A stretch of DNA of 64,000 nt from NCBI GenBank assembly GCA_902607435.1, contig CACLJX010000007.1, positions 1-64,000 of the forward strand, written 5' to 3'. The stretch's first letter is position 1. Each line of letters opens with the position of its first letter. Of this stretch, positions 1 to 8,175 are shown in pieces. The stretch is from an uncultured Alphaproteobacteria bacterium. GTDB taxonomy: Bacteria; Pseudomonadota; Alphaproteobacteria; HIMB59; GCA-002718135. The notes beneath the pieces were generated by a model that was not told where the DNA came from, searched no databases, and worked only from the letters and a program-made list of their open reading frames with translations. The position numbers and the translations under genes are program-made.

Positions 1-2
1 AA

Positions 3-470
3 AATATTACAAAAAATATTTTAAATAATAATAATGAGTTTATAATTTACCAAAATGAATATTTTTTAATTGGCATAGTAAAGAAAAAAGTAAAAAAAAA
101 CATTGGGTTAGAATATTCTTTTTTCCAAATTGAATATACTAACAAAAAAAAAATAATAGACTCCAATATAAATTGCAATAATATCCATAACATAAAAAAT
201 TTAAAGAAATTACAAGTTAATGAATATCAAAGTGTACAAGTAGAAAAATTAAATAATTCAATAGTTGAAAACGTATTTAAAAAAAATGATTCATTTTTTA
301 TTGAAAATAATGAACAAAAATATTTAATACTTTTATGTAACGTAGAATATAATAACAAACTAGCAATAAATTTAACACTTCAAGAAAATTTACAAAAAGA
401 AGTAGACCAAATAGAAAAAGAGTTTCTTAATATAAAAAAAAATGAATATAATTTTCAGATGTATCAATAA
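3..470 (+). CDS. surA: SurA-like periplasmic peptidyl-prolyl isomerase, 3' end only
   Basis: An open frame enters from the left edge and stops with TAA at 468-470, directly before the pdxA ATG at 471. About 155 residues are visible, Asn- and Lys-rich. The frame ends in a short helical tail (IEKEFLNIKKNEYNFQMYQ) that resembles the closing helix of SurA chaperones, where a 'LRRxAYI' type ending is usual. SurA helps outer-membrane proteins fold in the periplasm. In alphaproteobacteria surA commonly sits immediately upstream of pdxA and ksgA, and this order is the main support. The PPIase core motifs lie mostly outside the window, so the call is contextual. The start is not visible. Confidence 0.6.
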   Translation, partial: NITKNILNNNNEFIIYQNEYFLIGIVKKKVKKNIGLEYSFFQIEYTNKKKIIDSNINCNNIHNIKNLKKLQVNEYQSVQVEKLNNSIVENVFKKNDSFFIENNEQKYLILLCNVEYNNKLAINLTLQENLQKEVDQIEKEFLNIKKNEYNFQMYQ

Positions 471-1454
471 ATGAACAAACGTTTAAAAGCAGTTACTATA
501 GGTGATATTAAAGGGATAGGACTTGAAATTTTAATTAAATTATGGAAAAATAAAAGATTCAATATTGGGAATTTTATTTTAATAACTAATTACAAATTAC
601 TTCTTAAACATCTTAAAAGTATAGACGTTAATATACCCATAGCTCAAATATCAGATTTTAATAATGTTTCTAAATTAGCCAATAAATATTTTCTTGTTTA
701 CAATATTAAAGCGAAAAATAATAATTATAATACATATAATTCATTATTGCATGCCTATTCTTTAAATAAAAAAAGAAGATGTACATCAATAATTACATTA
801 CCCTTAAATAAAGAAAAAATAATAAAAAACGTTGATAAAACTTTTATTGGACAAACCGAATTATTTCAAAAACTAGATAAAAAAAAATATTCTAATATGA
901 TTTTTTACTCAAAAAAAATAATTATTACATCTTTAACTACACATACTCCTTTAAAAAAAGTAGTAAATATATTTAACAACTGTAACGCAATTTATAAAAA
1001 AATAATTTCAATTAATTCCAGTCTAATAAATGAATTTAACATTCCAAATCCTAAAATTGCCATTTCTGGAATTAATCCACACGCAGGTGAAAAAGGCACA
1101 ATAGGAAATGAAGAAATTAAATATTTAAAACCAATAATAAAAAAATTATTGAAAAAAAAAATCTCTATAAATGGGCCTTTTCCCGCTGATAGTATGTTTA
1201 AAATGTCAAATAGATCTAAATTTGATTGTTTTATTTGTATTTATCATGATCAAGCATTAATTGCTTTTAAGTTAATTAATGAGTTTGATGGTGTAAATTA
1301 TACTGGGTCACTTGATATAATTAGAACTTCTCCAGATCATGGTACCGCATACGATATAGTTAATACAAATAAAGGCAAAATAAATAGCTTATACCAATCT
1401 TTTAAACTTGCTGATAAAATTTATAATAATAGGATGACAAAAATAAATTGTTGA
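471..1454 (+). CDS. pdxA: 4-hydroxythreonine-4-phosphate dehydrogenase
   Basis: PdxA oxidises 4-phosphohydroxy-L-threonine in the DXP-dependent pathway to vitamin B6. The 327-residue protein is of normal length. The metal-binding histidines sit in TTHTPL (H158), SGINPHAGEKG (H204) and YHDQALIAFK (H259). GPFPADSMF (235-243) and RTSPDHGTAYDI (285-296) are further family motifs. The N-terminal loop reads TIGDIKGIG where most family members have GDPxGIG, so the usual proline is replaced. ATG follows the surA stop with no gap, and the 3' end overlaps the ksgA start by 7 nt, so the three genes look co-transcribed. Confidence 0.93.
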   Translation: MNKRLKAVTIGDIKGIGLEILIKLWKNKRFNIGNFILITNYKLLLKHLKSIDVNIPIAQISDFNNVSKLANKYFLVYNIKAKNNNYNTYNSLLHAYSLNKKRRCTSIITLPLNKEKIIKNVDKTFIGQTELFQKLDKKKYSNMIFYSKKIIITSLTTHTPLKKVVNIFNNCNAIYKKIISINSSLINEFNIPNPKIAISGINPHAGEKGTIGNEEIKYLKPIIKKLLKKKISINGPFPADSMFKMSNRSKFDCFICIYHDQALIAFKLINEFDGVNYTGSLDIIRTSPDHGTAYDIVNTNKGKINSLYQSFKLADKIYNNRMTKINC

Positions 1455-2212
1455 TTCCTAAAAAATCTCTTGGACAAAATTTTTTAATTGATAAAAATAT
1501 TTCAAAAAAAATTGTTAATTTAGCAAATAATATTACTAGGAAAAACATTATAGAAATAGGTCCAGGCAAAGGTGCTTTAACTGATGAAATTATAAAAAAG
1601 AAACCAAAAAATATTGTGCTTCTAGAAAAAGATAAATTATTATATAATTTTTTATTAAATAAATACAAAAATACAAAAAATATTAAAATCATAAATCAAG
1701 ATGCCTTAGATTATAACTATGCTATTATAAAAAAACCAAAGACTATTATTTCAAATCTTCCTTATAATATCAGTGTTAAATTAATTATTAAATGGTTAAA
1801 GGTCATATCTGAATTCAACGAAATAATTGTAATGATACAAAAAGACGTAGCTGAGAAAATGCAATATAAAAATAAGAAAAAAAGAAATAGACTTAATGTA
1901 TTAACTGAAATTACTTCAAATTTTGAAATTATGTTCAATGTTTCGAAAAATGTTTTCTACCCAAAACCGAAAATTGAATCATCTGTGATTAACATTAGAC
2001 CAAAAGAAATTATAAAAATTAATATAGAAAATCTAGAAAATTTTACTAGGGATTTATTTAAATATAAAAGAAAACAAATTTCTAATGTTTTAAATTTAAA
2101 TAAAATAAATAATAAATATAAAATAAATAATTTAAATATTTTTAAATCTAGAGCAGAAGATTTATCTTTGAAAGAAATAATTCAAATATTTAATGAATAT
2201 TCACAAGATTAA
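1448..2212 (+). CDS. ksgA: 16S rRNA (adenine1518-N6/adenine1519-N6)-dimethyltransferase
   Basis: KsgA dimethylates two adjacent adenines in the 3' hairpin of 16S rRNA during 30S assembly. The sequence shows KKSLGQNFLID (5-15), the SAM-binding IEIGPGKGALTDEI (35-48), the acidic LLEKDKLL ribose contact and the catalytic NLPYNIS (103-109). The reading frame has a stop at 1430-1432 and no ATG before the KKSLGQ motif, so a TTG start (1448 or 1451) is required. An AGGA lies at 1431-1434. It overlaps pdxA by 7 nt, suggesting translational coupling, and overlaps the convergent gmk 3' end by 23 bp. Confidence 0.93.
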   Translation: MLIPKKSLGQNFLIDKNISKKIVNLANNITRKNIIEIGPGKGALTDEIIKKKPKNIVLLEKDKLLYNFLLNKYKNTKNIKIINQDALDYNYAIIKKPKTIISNLPYNISVKLIIKWLKVISEFNEIIVMIQKDVAEKMQYKNKKKRNRLNVLTEITSNFEIMFNVSKNVFYPKPKIESSVINIRPKEIIKINIENLENFTRDLFKYKRKQISNVLNLNKINNKYKINNLNIFKSRAEDLSLKEIIQIFNEYSQD

Positions 2213-2795
2213 CTTTTTTATTAATATCATATAACATCTCTTCAAAATTTATTATTTTCACAATATTATTAACAGTTTTTATGATATTGTCGTTTACAAT
2301 TACATATTTGTATTCACCATAATGACTAATTTCTTTCACAGCTAAGGATAATCTTTTTTTTATTTCATTTTTGTTATCACGAGCTCTTCTTTCCAATCTT
2401 CTTTTTAATTCTTTTTTATTAGGAGGAAGAATAAAAATATCAATAATATCAGAATTATTAAAAGTTTTTCTTAATTTCTGTGCACCTTGCCAATCAATAT
2501 CAAATAAAATATGTTTATTTTTTTTAAAAGATTTTTTTATATTGACATATGGTGATCCGTAAAGATTATCAAAAACTTTTGCTGTTTCAATAAAATAATT
2601 TTTTTTATATAAATTTTTAAATTTTTCTTCCTTTATAAAATAATAATCTACTCCGTGAATTTCTTTACTTCTTTTAGGTCTTGTAGTGCAAGAAATAGAC
2701 AATTCAATATTTTTCTTTTTTGTTAATAATTTTTTACAAATAGTTGTTTTACCTGCTCCTGAAGGAGATGAGATTATAATTATTTTTTTCTTCAT
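2190..2795 (-). CDS. gmk: Guanylate kinase
   Basis: Phosphorylates GMP to GDP. The P-loop is SSPSGAGKTT (9-18), followed by the GMP-binding SCTTRPKRSKEIHGVDYYF, matching the family pattern (S/T)xTTRxPRxxExxGxDYxF, and a LID-like RRLERRARD. At 201 residues it has normal length. Its ATG overlaps the mltG stop by 4 nt (2792-2795), so it is the last gene of the minus-strand block that begins with fabD. Its 3' end runs 23 bp into the convergent ksgA. Confidence 0.95.
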   Translation of the reverse strand: MKKKIIIISSPSGAGKTTICKKLLTKKKNIELSISCTTRPKRSKEIHGVDYYFIKEEKFKNLYKKNYFIETAKVFDNLYGSPYVNIKKSFKKNKHILFDIDWQGAQKLRKTFNNSDIIDIFILPPNKKELKRRLERRARDNKNEIKKRLSLAVKEISHYGEYKYVIVNDNIIKTVNNIVKIINFEEMLYDINKKVNLVNIH

Positions 2796-3727
2796 TTATT
2801 TAGTCTATAATTATTTAACTTTTTTTTATGTAATTTAAATGTTTTCGAAAAAATATGTCTTTTAAGTTTATCATTATAAAAATAAAATAAATAATCACTT
2901 TTATAATTTTCTAATACTATTTCAATCGTTTTTCTTCCTACAAAACATATTGGTGTAGGAGGCAATCCATTTATTTGATATGTGTTATATGGGCTGTTTA
3001 TTTTCAAGTCATTCAAAGTGAGCTTTCTATCAAATTTATATTTTCCCCCAGTAATTGAAAAAATTGTTGTAGCATCAACTTGCAATTTCATTTTCTTTTT
3101 AATTCGATTGAATATAACTGATGAGATTAATTTTTTATCTAAATCATTTATACCCTCCTTTTCAACTAAAGAAGATATGACCATTATTTGATCGTGATTA
3201 AATTTTTTAAAAAGTCTATTTTTTGAATGTTTTTTAAAAAAATTATTTTTTGATCTTTTCATTAGATTATAAATTTCAAAATAGGTATTATGTGATTGAT
3301 ATTTATAAGTATCTGCTAATATTTCAGTATATTTAATTTGATTTTTATTTTTAAATTTTTTATCTATCAATTTAGAAAGTTGATAACTTTGCCAACCATC
3401 AATAATAGTAAATTCATAATATACATTACTTGGATGAGAAATTATTGAAGTTATTTCCAGTAAATTTGAATTTTTATTTATTTCAAATTCCCCATAATGT
3501 ATTTTACTAAAATATTTATCCCAAAAAATTATATAAAATAAATAAATTTTTCTATTTATAATATTGGCTTCTTCAAAAATTAGATTGGATATTTGAGAAA
3601 TTTTATCTCCTTTTGATATAGTAATTATTACATCTGAGTCGTTTATATTTTTTATTTTAAAAAAATAAAAAAAATATAATGATATGAATAATAATAATAT
3701 TAATATAAAAAAAAATATCTTATTCAA
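2792..3727 (-). CDS. mltG: Endolytic murein transglycosylase MltG (YceG-like)
   Basis: MltG cuts nascent peptidoglycan glycan strands at the inner membrane. One N-terminal transmembrane segment (FFFILILLLFISLYFFYFF) is followed by the YceG domain. SSLVEKEG carries the catalytic Glu, followed by VIFNRIKKKMKLQVDATT and SPYNTYQINGLPPTPI, all matching the family. The frame stays open to an ATG at 3769, but that start would run 50 bp into fabF. A TTG at 3725-3727, just before NKIFFF, gives a more natural signal-anchor start and an 8-nt overlap with fabF, so I prefer it. Pairing with fabF and gmk is common in alphaproteobacteria. Confidence 0.88.
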   Translation of the reverse strand: MNKIFFFILILLLFISLYFFYFFKIKNINDSDVIITISKGDKISQISNLIFEEANIINRKIYLFYIIFWDKYFSKIHYGEFEINKNSNLLEITSIISHPSNVYYEFTIIDGWQSYQLSKLIDKKFKNKNQIKYTEILADTYKYQSHNTYFEIYNLMKRSKNNFFKKHSKNRLFKKFNHDQIMVISSLVEKEGINDLDKKLISSVIFNRIKKKMKLQVDATTIFSITGGKYKFDRKLTLNDLKINSPYNTYQINGLPPTPICFVGRKTIEIVLENYKSDYLFYFYNDKLKRHIFSKTFKLHKKKLNNYRLNK

Positions 3728-4982
3728 AAGTTTTGAATAATAATGCAGTGTTTGTACCCCCAAAACCAAAAGAATTACTTAAAACATAATTTACATTAAG
3801 TTCCTGAGGTTTTTTTGCTACTAAATCGACATCAAATTCATGAGAAGGATTTTCAAGATTCAAAGTTGCTGGAACAATATTATTATTTATACTTAAAATA
3901 CTAAAAATTGCTTCTACACTTCCTGCAGCTCCTAATAAATGGCCAATTGAAGATTTAGTTGAACTAATTTTAATATTATTATCTCTATTAATTAATTTAA
4001 TTATTGCTTTTAACTCAATATCATCACCTATTTGTGTAGAAGTGCCGTGAGCATTAATATAATCAATTTTACTTGGATTTATTTTAGCCATTTCAATTGC
4101 ATTTTTCATAGCTCTATACCCACCATTACCATCTTCAGATGGTGAAGTTATATGATAAGCATCTCCAGACATTCCATAACCTACTAATTCTCCATAAATT
4201 TTTGCACTTCTTTTTTTTGCATGCTCTAATTCTTCTAATACTATAACACCTGACCCCTCACCCATTACAAAACCATCTCTGTCTTTATCCCAAGGTCTTG
4301 AAGCAATTTCTGGATTATCATTAAAATGGGTTGATAAACTTCTAGCTGCGCAAAAACCTGCTATTCCCAATTTGCATACAGCAGCTTCTGCTCCACCAGC
4401 TACCATTACATCAGCAACACCTCTTTTAATCATTTCGGCAGCATCTCCAATAGCATGTGCTCCAGTAGCACAAGCTGTGACAACTGAGTGATTTGGTCCT
4501 TTAAAACCAAATTTGATTGAAATCTGACCAGATAATAAATTTACTAAGGAAGAAGGAATAAAAAAAGGAGATATTTTTTTTGATCCTTTTTCTTTTAAAG
4601 TTATAGATCCTTCATAAATAGTCTCTAAACCTCCAATTCCAGAACCAACAGTTACTCCTGTTCTTAACTTTATATTATCATTAAGAGAGTCAATTCCAGA
4701 GTCTTTAATTGCTTGTTCTGCGGCTACCAATCCATATAGAATAAATCGATCATTTCTTTTAATGTCCCTATTTTTAAAATAAACACTTTCATTAAAAAAG
4801 TTATCATCTTTGGGATCATGAGTAATAAAACCAGCTATTTTGCATGATAAATCTTCTGTATCAAAAGATGATATTTTTCTAATACCAGACTTACATGAAA
4901 TCAAATTATCCCATGAACTTTTTACATTATCACCAATAGAAGTTAAAAGACCTAAACCTGTAACAACAACTCTTTTCATCAA
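3720..4982 (-). CDS. fabF: Beta-ketoacyl-ACP synthase II
   Basis: Elongating condensing enzyme of type II fatty acid synthesis. It joins malonyl-ACP to the growing acyl chain. The catalytic triad is visible: Cys171 in VTACATGAH, His312 in NAHGTSTQIGD and His348 in SSIGHLLGAAG, with the conserved Lys343 in STKSS. The C-terminus has the usual SNSFGFGGTNTALLF loop. At 420 residues it is full length. It lies 19 bp after acpP in the order fabD-fabG-acpP-fabF, as is typical in bacteria. Confidence 0.97.
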   Translation of the reverse strand: MMKRVVVTGLGLLTSIGDNVKSSWDNLISCKSGIRKISSFDTEDLSCKIAGFITHDPKDDNFFNESVYFKNRDIKRNDRFILYGLVAAEQAIKDSGIDSLNDNIKLRTGVTVGSGIGGLETIYEGSITLKEKGSKKISPFFIPSSLVNLLSGQISIKFGFKGPNHSVVTACATGAHAIGDAAEMIKRGVADVMVAGGAEAAVCKLGIAGFCAARSLSTHFNDNPEIASRPWDKDRDGFVMGEGSGVIVLEELEHAKKRSAKIYGELVGYGMSGDAYHITSPSEDGNGGYRAMKNAIEMAKINPSKIDYINAHGTSTQIGDDIELKAIIKLINRDNNIKISSTKSSIGHLLGAAGSVEAIFSILSINNNIVPATLNLENPSHEFDVDLVAKKPQELNVNYVLSNSFGFGGTNTALLFKTFE

Positions 4983-5001
4983 GTCTAGTTTGCTAAGATA
5001 A

Positions 5002-5235
5002 TTATTTCTTACTATTTATATAATCAACAGCATTTTGAACTGTTATAATTGTCTCAGCCGCATCGTCAGGAATTTCTATACCAAATTTTTCTTCAAATGC
5101 CATGACTAATTCAACTGTATCCAAACTATCAGCTCCGAGATCATCAATAAATTTTGAATCTGCTGTGACTTTTGACTCTTCAATTCCTAAATGATCTACA
5201 ACAATTTTTTTTACCTGCTCATCTGTATCGCTCAT
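5002..5235 (-). CDS. acpP: Acyl carrier protein
   Basis: A 77-residue acidic four-helix carrier. Ser37 in [10 protein letters not shown] is the 4'-phosphopantetheine attachment site. It carries acyl intermediates for the fab enzymes on either side (fabG upstream, fabF downstream) and probably for lipid A and phospholipid acyltransferases. Its sequence is markedly less Lys/Asn-biased than the surrounding proteins, as expected of a constrained, highly expressed protein. The ATG is preceded by AAAGGAT, a reasonable ribosome-binding site. Confidence 0.97.
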   Translation of the reverse strand: MSDTDEQVKKIVVDHLGIEESKVTADSKFIDDLGADSLDTVELVMAFEEKFGIEIPDDAAETIITVQNAVDYINSKK

Positions 5236-5286
5236 ATTTAAATCCTTTGTTAATAATAAATTATTTTAAAAGACTATGTCAACTCA

Positions 5287-6027
5287 TTAAACCATCAACA
5301 GACCTCCATTTACATGAAAAGTTTGGCCGGTTATATAAGAAGCTTTATCACTTGATAAAAATATAGCTATGTTAGCAATATCTTTAGGTGACCCTAGTGT
5401 TTTTAGAGGTATTTTATTTAAAATATTATTTACTTGCATATCATTTAATTTTTCTGTCATAGGTGTTTTAATAAAACCAGGAGCAATAATATTTACTCTT
5501 ATATTTCTTTGCCCTACTTCAAGAGCTAAAGATTTATACATAGCAATCATAGCAGATTTAGAAGCCGTATAATTTGCTTGACCTGGGTTACCTGTTAAAG
5601 CGACAACCGAAGAAATACCAAGAATATTACCTTTTTTATTTTTAATCATTAAAGGAAGAATTTCTTTTATAATATAGAAATTTGAATTTAAATTAATATT
5701 TATAACATCATTCCATTGATCATTTTTCATGCGCAAAAACAAATTATCATTTGTCGACCCAGCATTATTGATTAATGTATAAATGTCTTTATGATCTTGA
5801 GTAATTAATTTGATATTACTTGAAACTTCCTCCATATTAGATAAATCCAACTTATAATAATAGTGCTCTTCACCAAATTCTTTTTTTAGTATTTCTAACT
5901 TATCTAAACTTGAAGTGGTACAAACTAATTTACAGTCATTTTCAATAAACTTATGACATAAAGCTCTTCCTATGCCTCCTGAAGAACCAGTAATCAATAC
6001 TTTTTTATTTTTTAAATTATAATTCAT
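5287..6027 (-). CDS. fabG: 3-oxoacyl-ACP reductase
   Basis: NADPH-dependent short-chain dehydrogenase that reduces beta-ketoacyl-ACP. It has the Rossmann motif TGSSGGIGRAL (14-24), NNAGSTNDN (87-95), and the catalytic Ser (about 139), Tyr153 and Lys157 in SSVVALTGNPGQ and YTASKSA. The ending ITGQTFHVNGGLLM is typical of FabG. At 246 residues it has family length. It overlaps the fabD 3' end by 11 nt and precedes acpP by about 50 bp. Confidence 0.95.
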   Translation of the reverse strand: MNYNLKNKKVLITGSSGGIGRALCHKFIENDCKLVCTTSSLDKLEILKKEFGEEHYYYKLDLSNMEEVSSNIKLITQDHKDIYTLINNAGSTNDNLFLRMKNDQWNDVININLNSNFYIIKEILPLMIKNKKGNILGISSVVALTGNPGQANYTASKSAMIAMYKSLALEVGQRNIRVNIIAPGFIKTPMTEKLNDMQVNNILNKIPLKTLGSPKDIANIAIFLSSDKASYITGQTFHVNGGLLMV

Positions 6028-6952
6028 TATTTAAAACTTCTATATCTTTAATATTATTAAAACTATAAAGAGTAAAACTAGATGATATTCTTTTAATTAA
6101 TCCAGTCAAAACCTTTCCTGGACCTATTTCAACAATATTTTTTTCACTCATATTTTCTAATAACTTTATACTATCAAACCATTTAACTTTATTAGACATT
6201 TGCTTTGATAAATTATCAAATATTATATTTTTATCACTATTAGCGCACGCAGAATAATTGCTTATTATGGGATAAATTGAATTTGAAAAATTATAACTTA
6301 AAAGACTCAATTTCATTTTTTCTTCTGCTTTTATCATGATTTTGGAATGAAAAGCAGCTGATACATTTAAGTATATAATTTTTTTTGCACCATTTTGAAG
6401 TAATATTTTTTCAGCATCTTTTATATCTTCAATGATACCAGATACAACAACCTGTCCAGGAGCGTTATCATTAGCTATTTCTATTGAAAGAGAAAAATCT
6501 CTAATAAGAGATTCTATTTTACTACAATTCAAACCTAATACAGCTGCCATCCCTGATTTATTTGAGGGATAAGCTTCTTGCATTAATTCGCCTCTAATTT
6601 TTAATAATTTTGAGCAATCTTCAAGAGAAATTGAATTTGAGGCTGCTAAAGCTGTATATTCTCCTAAAGAGTGTCCTAAAACATAATTAATATCATTAAA
6701 TATTTTTTTTTTCCCAAACAATTCTTTGAAAACCTCAAATATAGCCATTGAAGTAACGAAAATTGATAATTGAGTATATTTAGTAATATCAAGTAGATTG
6801 CCTTTATTATAAAATATTATATCTTTTATATTTATTTTGGTTGAATCTTCAACTTTGTTAAATATTTCACGAGCTACATCAAAATTGTCATAAAAATCTT
6901 TTGCCATACCTTCATATTGGCTGCCTTGGCCTGGAAAAACTAAAGTTGTCAT
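6017..6952 (-). CDS. fabD: Malonyl-CoA:ACP transacylase
   Basis: Transfers malonyl groups from CoA to ACP to supply elongation. FPGQGSQYEGM (6-16), the nucleophile Ser95 in GHSLGEYTAL and His202 in SAAFHSKIM complete the active site. At 311 residues it is full length. It is the first gene of the minus-strand fab operon. The 88-bp gap to rpsF on the other strand must hold both divergent promoters. Confidence 0.95.
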   Translation of the reverse strand: MTTLVFPGQGSQYEGMAKDFYDNFDVAREIFNKVEDSTKINIKDIIFYNKGNLLDITKYTQLSIFVTSMAIFEVFKELFGKKKIFNDINYVLGHSLGEYTALAASNSISLEDCSKLLKIRGELMQEAYPSNKSGMAAVLGLNCSKIESLIRDFSLSIEIANDNAPGQVVVSGIIEDIKDAEKILLQNGAKKIIYLNVSAAFHSKIMIKAEEKMKLSLLSYNFSNSIYPIISNYSACANSDKNIIFDNLSKQMSNKVKWFDSIKLLENMSEKNIVEIGPGKVLTGLIKRISSSFTLYSFNNIKDIEVLNNEL

Positions 6953-7040
6953 TTTTATGTTGATTTATGTTAAATTATTAATATTAACAACCGATACTTC
7001 ACTCGAAATACTGAAATTTTGAGTTTTAACCAAGGGGTTT

Positions 7041-7367
7041 ATGAACAATTTTGAAGCTACTTTGTTATTTGGTCCAGATTTAACTGCCAAAAAAATTGAA
7101 TCAATTGAAAAATTGTTTGAAAAACACGTTACTGAAATGGGAGGATCATTAGTAGCTAAAGAAAATTGGGGTTTGAGAGATCTAAGTTATAAAATCCATA
7201 AAGCGAAAAAAGCTTTTTATAATTATTACCAAATAACTTTTGAAGGAAATAAAATACAAGAATTAAAAAGAGTTTTGTCACAAAATGAAGAAATTTTAAG
7301 ATATTTATTTATAAAAGTTAACAATCATGAAGAATTGCCGACAAAAATGATAAAGGAAAAAGAATAA
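7041..7367 (+). CDS. rpsF: 30S ribosomal protein S6
   Basis: S6 binds the central domain of 16S rRNA as a heterodimer with S18. The sequence shows the family N-terminus ([12 protein letters not shown]) and the [18 protein letters not shown] strand pair, in which S6 usually has 'RrLAYPI'. At 108 residues it has normal length. An AAGGGG lies 3 nt before the ATG. It is the first gene of the plus-strand rpsF-rpsR-rplI-dnaB-alr operon. Confidence 0.95.
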   Translation: MNNFEATLLFGPDLTAKKIESIEKLFEKHVTEMGGSLVAKENWGLRDLSYKIHKAKKAFYNYYQITFEGNKIQELKRVLSQNEEILRYLFIKVNNHEELPTKMIKEKE

Positions 7368-7377
7368 GAGATTATTA

Positions 7378-7632
7378 ATGAAAAAAAGAGAAGAAAGAAA
7401 AAATAGCCCATTTGAAGATAGAAAAAAGTTTTGCCCTTTTAGTCAGAAAAACTCACCAAGAATAGACTACAAAGATACTAAAGTATTACTTAGATATATA
7501 TCGGAAAAAGGCAAAATCACTCCTAGTAGAATTACAAATGTATCAAGTAAAAAGCAAAAAGAATTAGCAAAAGCTATTAAAAGAGCTAGATATTTAGCTT
7601 TAATGTCTTACACACAAAAATATAAGAACTAA
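7378..7632 (+). CDS. rpsR: 30S ribosomal protein S18
   Basis: The short basic S18 protein (84 residues) pairs with S6 on the 30S platform. Recognisable parts are KKFCPFSQ near the N-terminus, [19 protein letters not shown] and the C-terminal [15 protein letters not shown]. It begins 10 bp after rpsF and its stop directly abuts the rplI ATG, so the block is tightly co-transcribed. Confidence 0.96.
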   Translation: MKKREERKNSPFEDRKKFCPFSQKNSPRIDYKDTKVLLRYISEKGKITPSRITNVSSKKQKELAKAIKRARYLALMSYTQKYKN

Positions 7633-8076
7633 ATGAAAGTAATACTAACATCAAATATTAAAAAATTAGGAAATGTTGGGGATCTGGTAACCGTAAAAAA
7701 TGGCTATGCTAGAAACTTTTTATTTCCCAATAATAAAGCTTTAAGAGAAAATAAGAAAAATTTAGAATATTTTGAAAAAATTAAAGAAGAAATTAAGGCA
7801 AATGAAAAAATTAAAAAAACCGAAGCTGAAAATCTTCTCAAAAATATAAAAAATATCAGTATTAAATTTACCAAAGAAGTAGATGAAAAAGGTCAGCTTT
7901 ATGGCGCTATCTCTAAAAAAGAAATACAAAATTTTTTAGCAGAGAAAGAAATTAAACTACAATCTGATGATATTCAAATAAATGAACCTATAAAATCTAT
8001 TGGGGAACATATTATTTATGTCAACCCCTATCAAAGCTTGTCTGAAAAAATATCAGTTATTGTTACAAAATCATAA
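7633..8076 (+). CDS. rplI: 50S ribosomal protein L9
   Basis: L9 is an elongated two-domain protein at the base of the L1 stalk that supports frame maintenance. The N-terminal signature VILTSNIKKLGNVGDLVTVK then NGYARNFLFPNNKA is diagnostic. A long Lys/Glu-rich connecting helix follows, then a C-terminal domain with KGQLYGAISKKEI. At 147 residues it has normal length. The start directly abuts the rpsR stop. Confidence 0.97.
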   Translation: MKVILTSNIKKLGNVGDLVTVKNGYARNFLFPNNKALRENKKNLEYFEKIKEEIKANEKIKKTEAENLLKNIKNISIKFTKEVDEKGQLYGAISKKEIQNFLAEKEIKLQSDDIQINEPIKSIGEHIIYVNPYQSLSEKISVIVTKS

Positions 8077-8175
8077 ACAATTTTATTCACGTAATGCCTA
8101 TTTTATTAACTATTATTTAATGACATCTCTCTTATATTGGGTTGTTTAAAGATAGATAATTAGCTATGGGAATTA

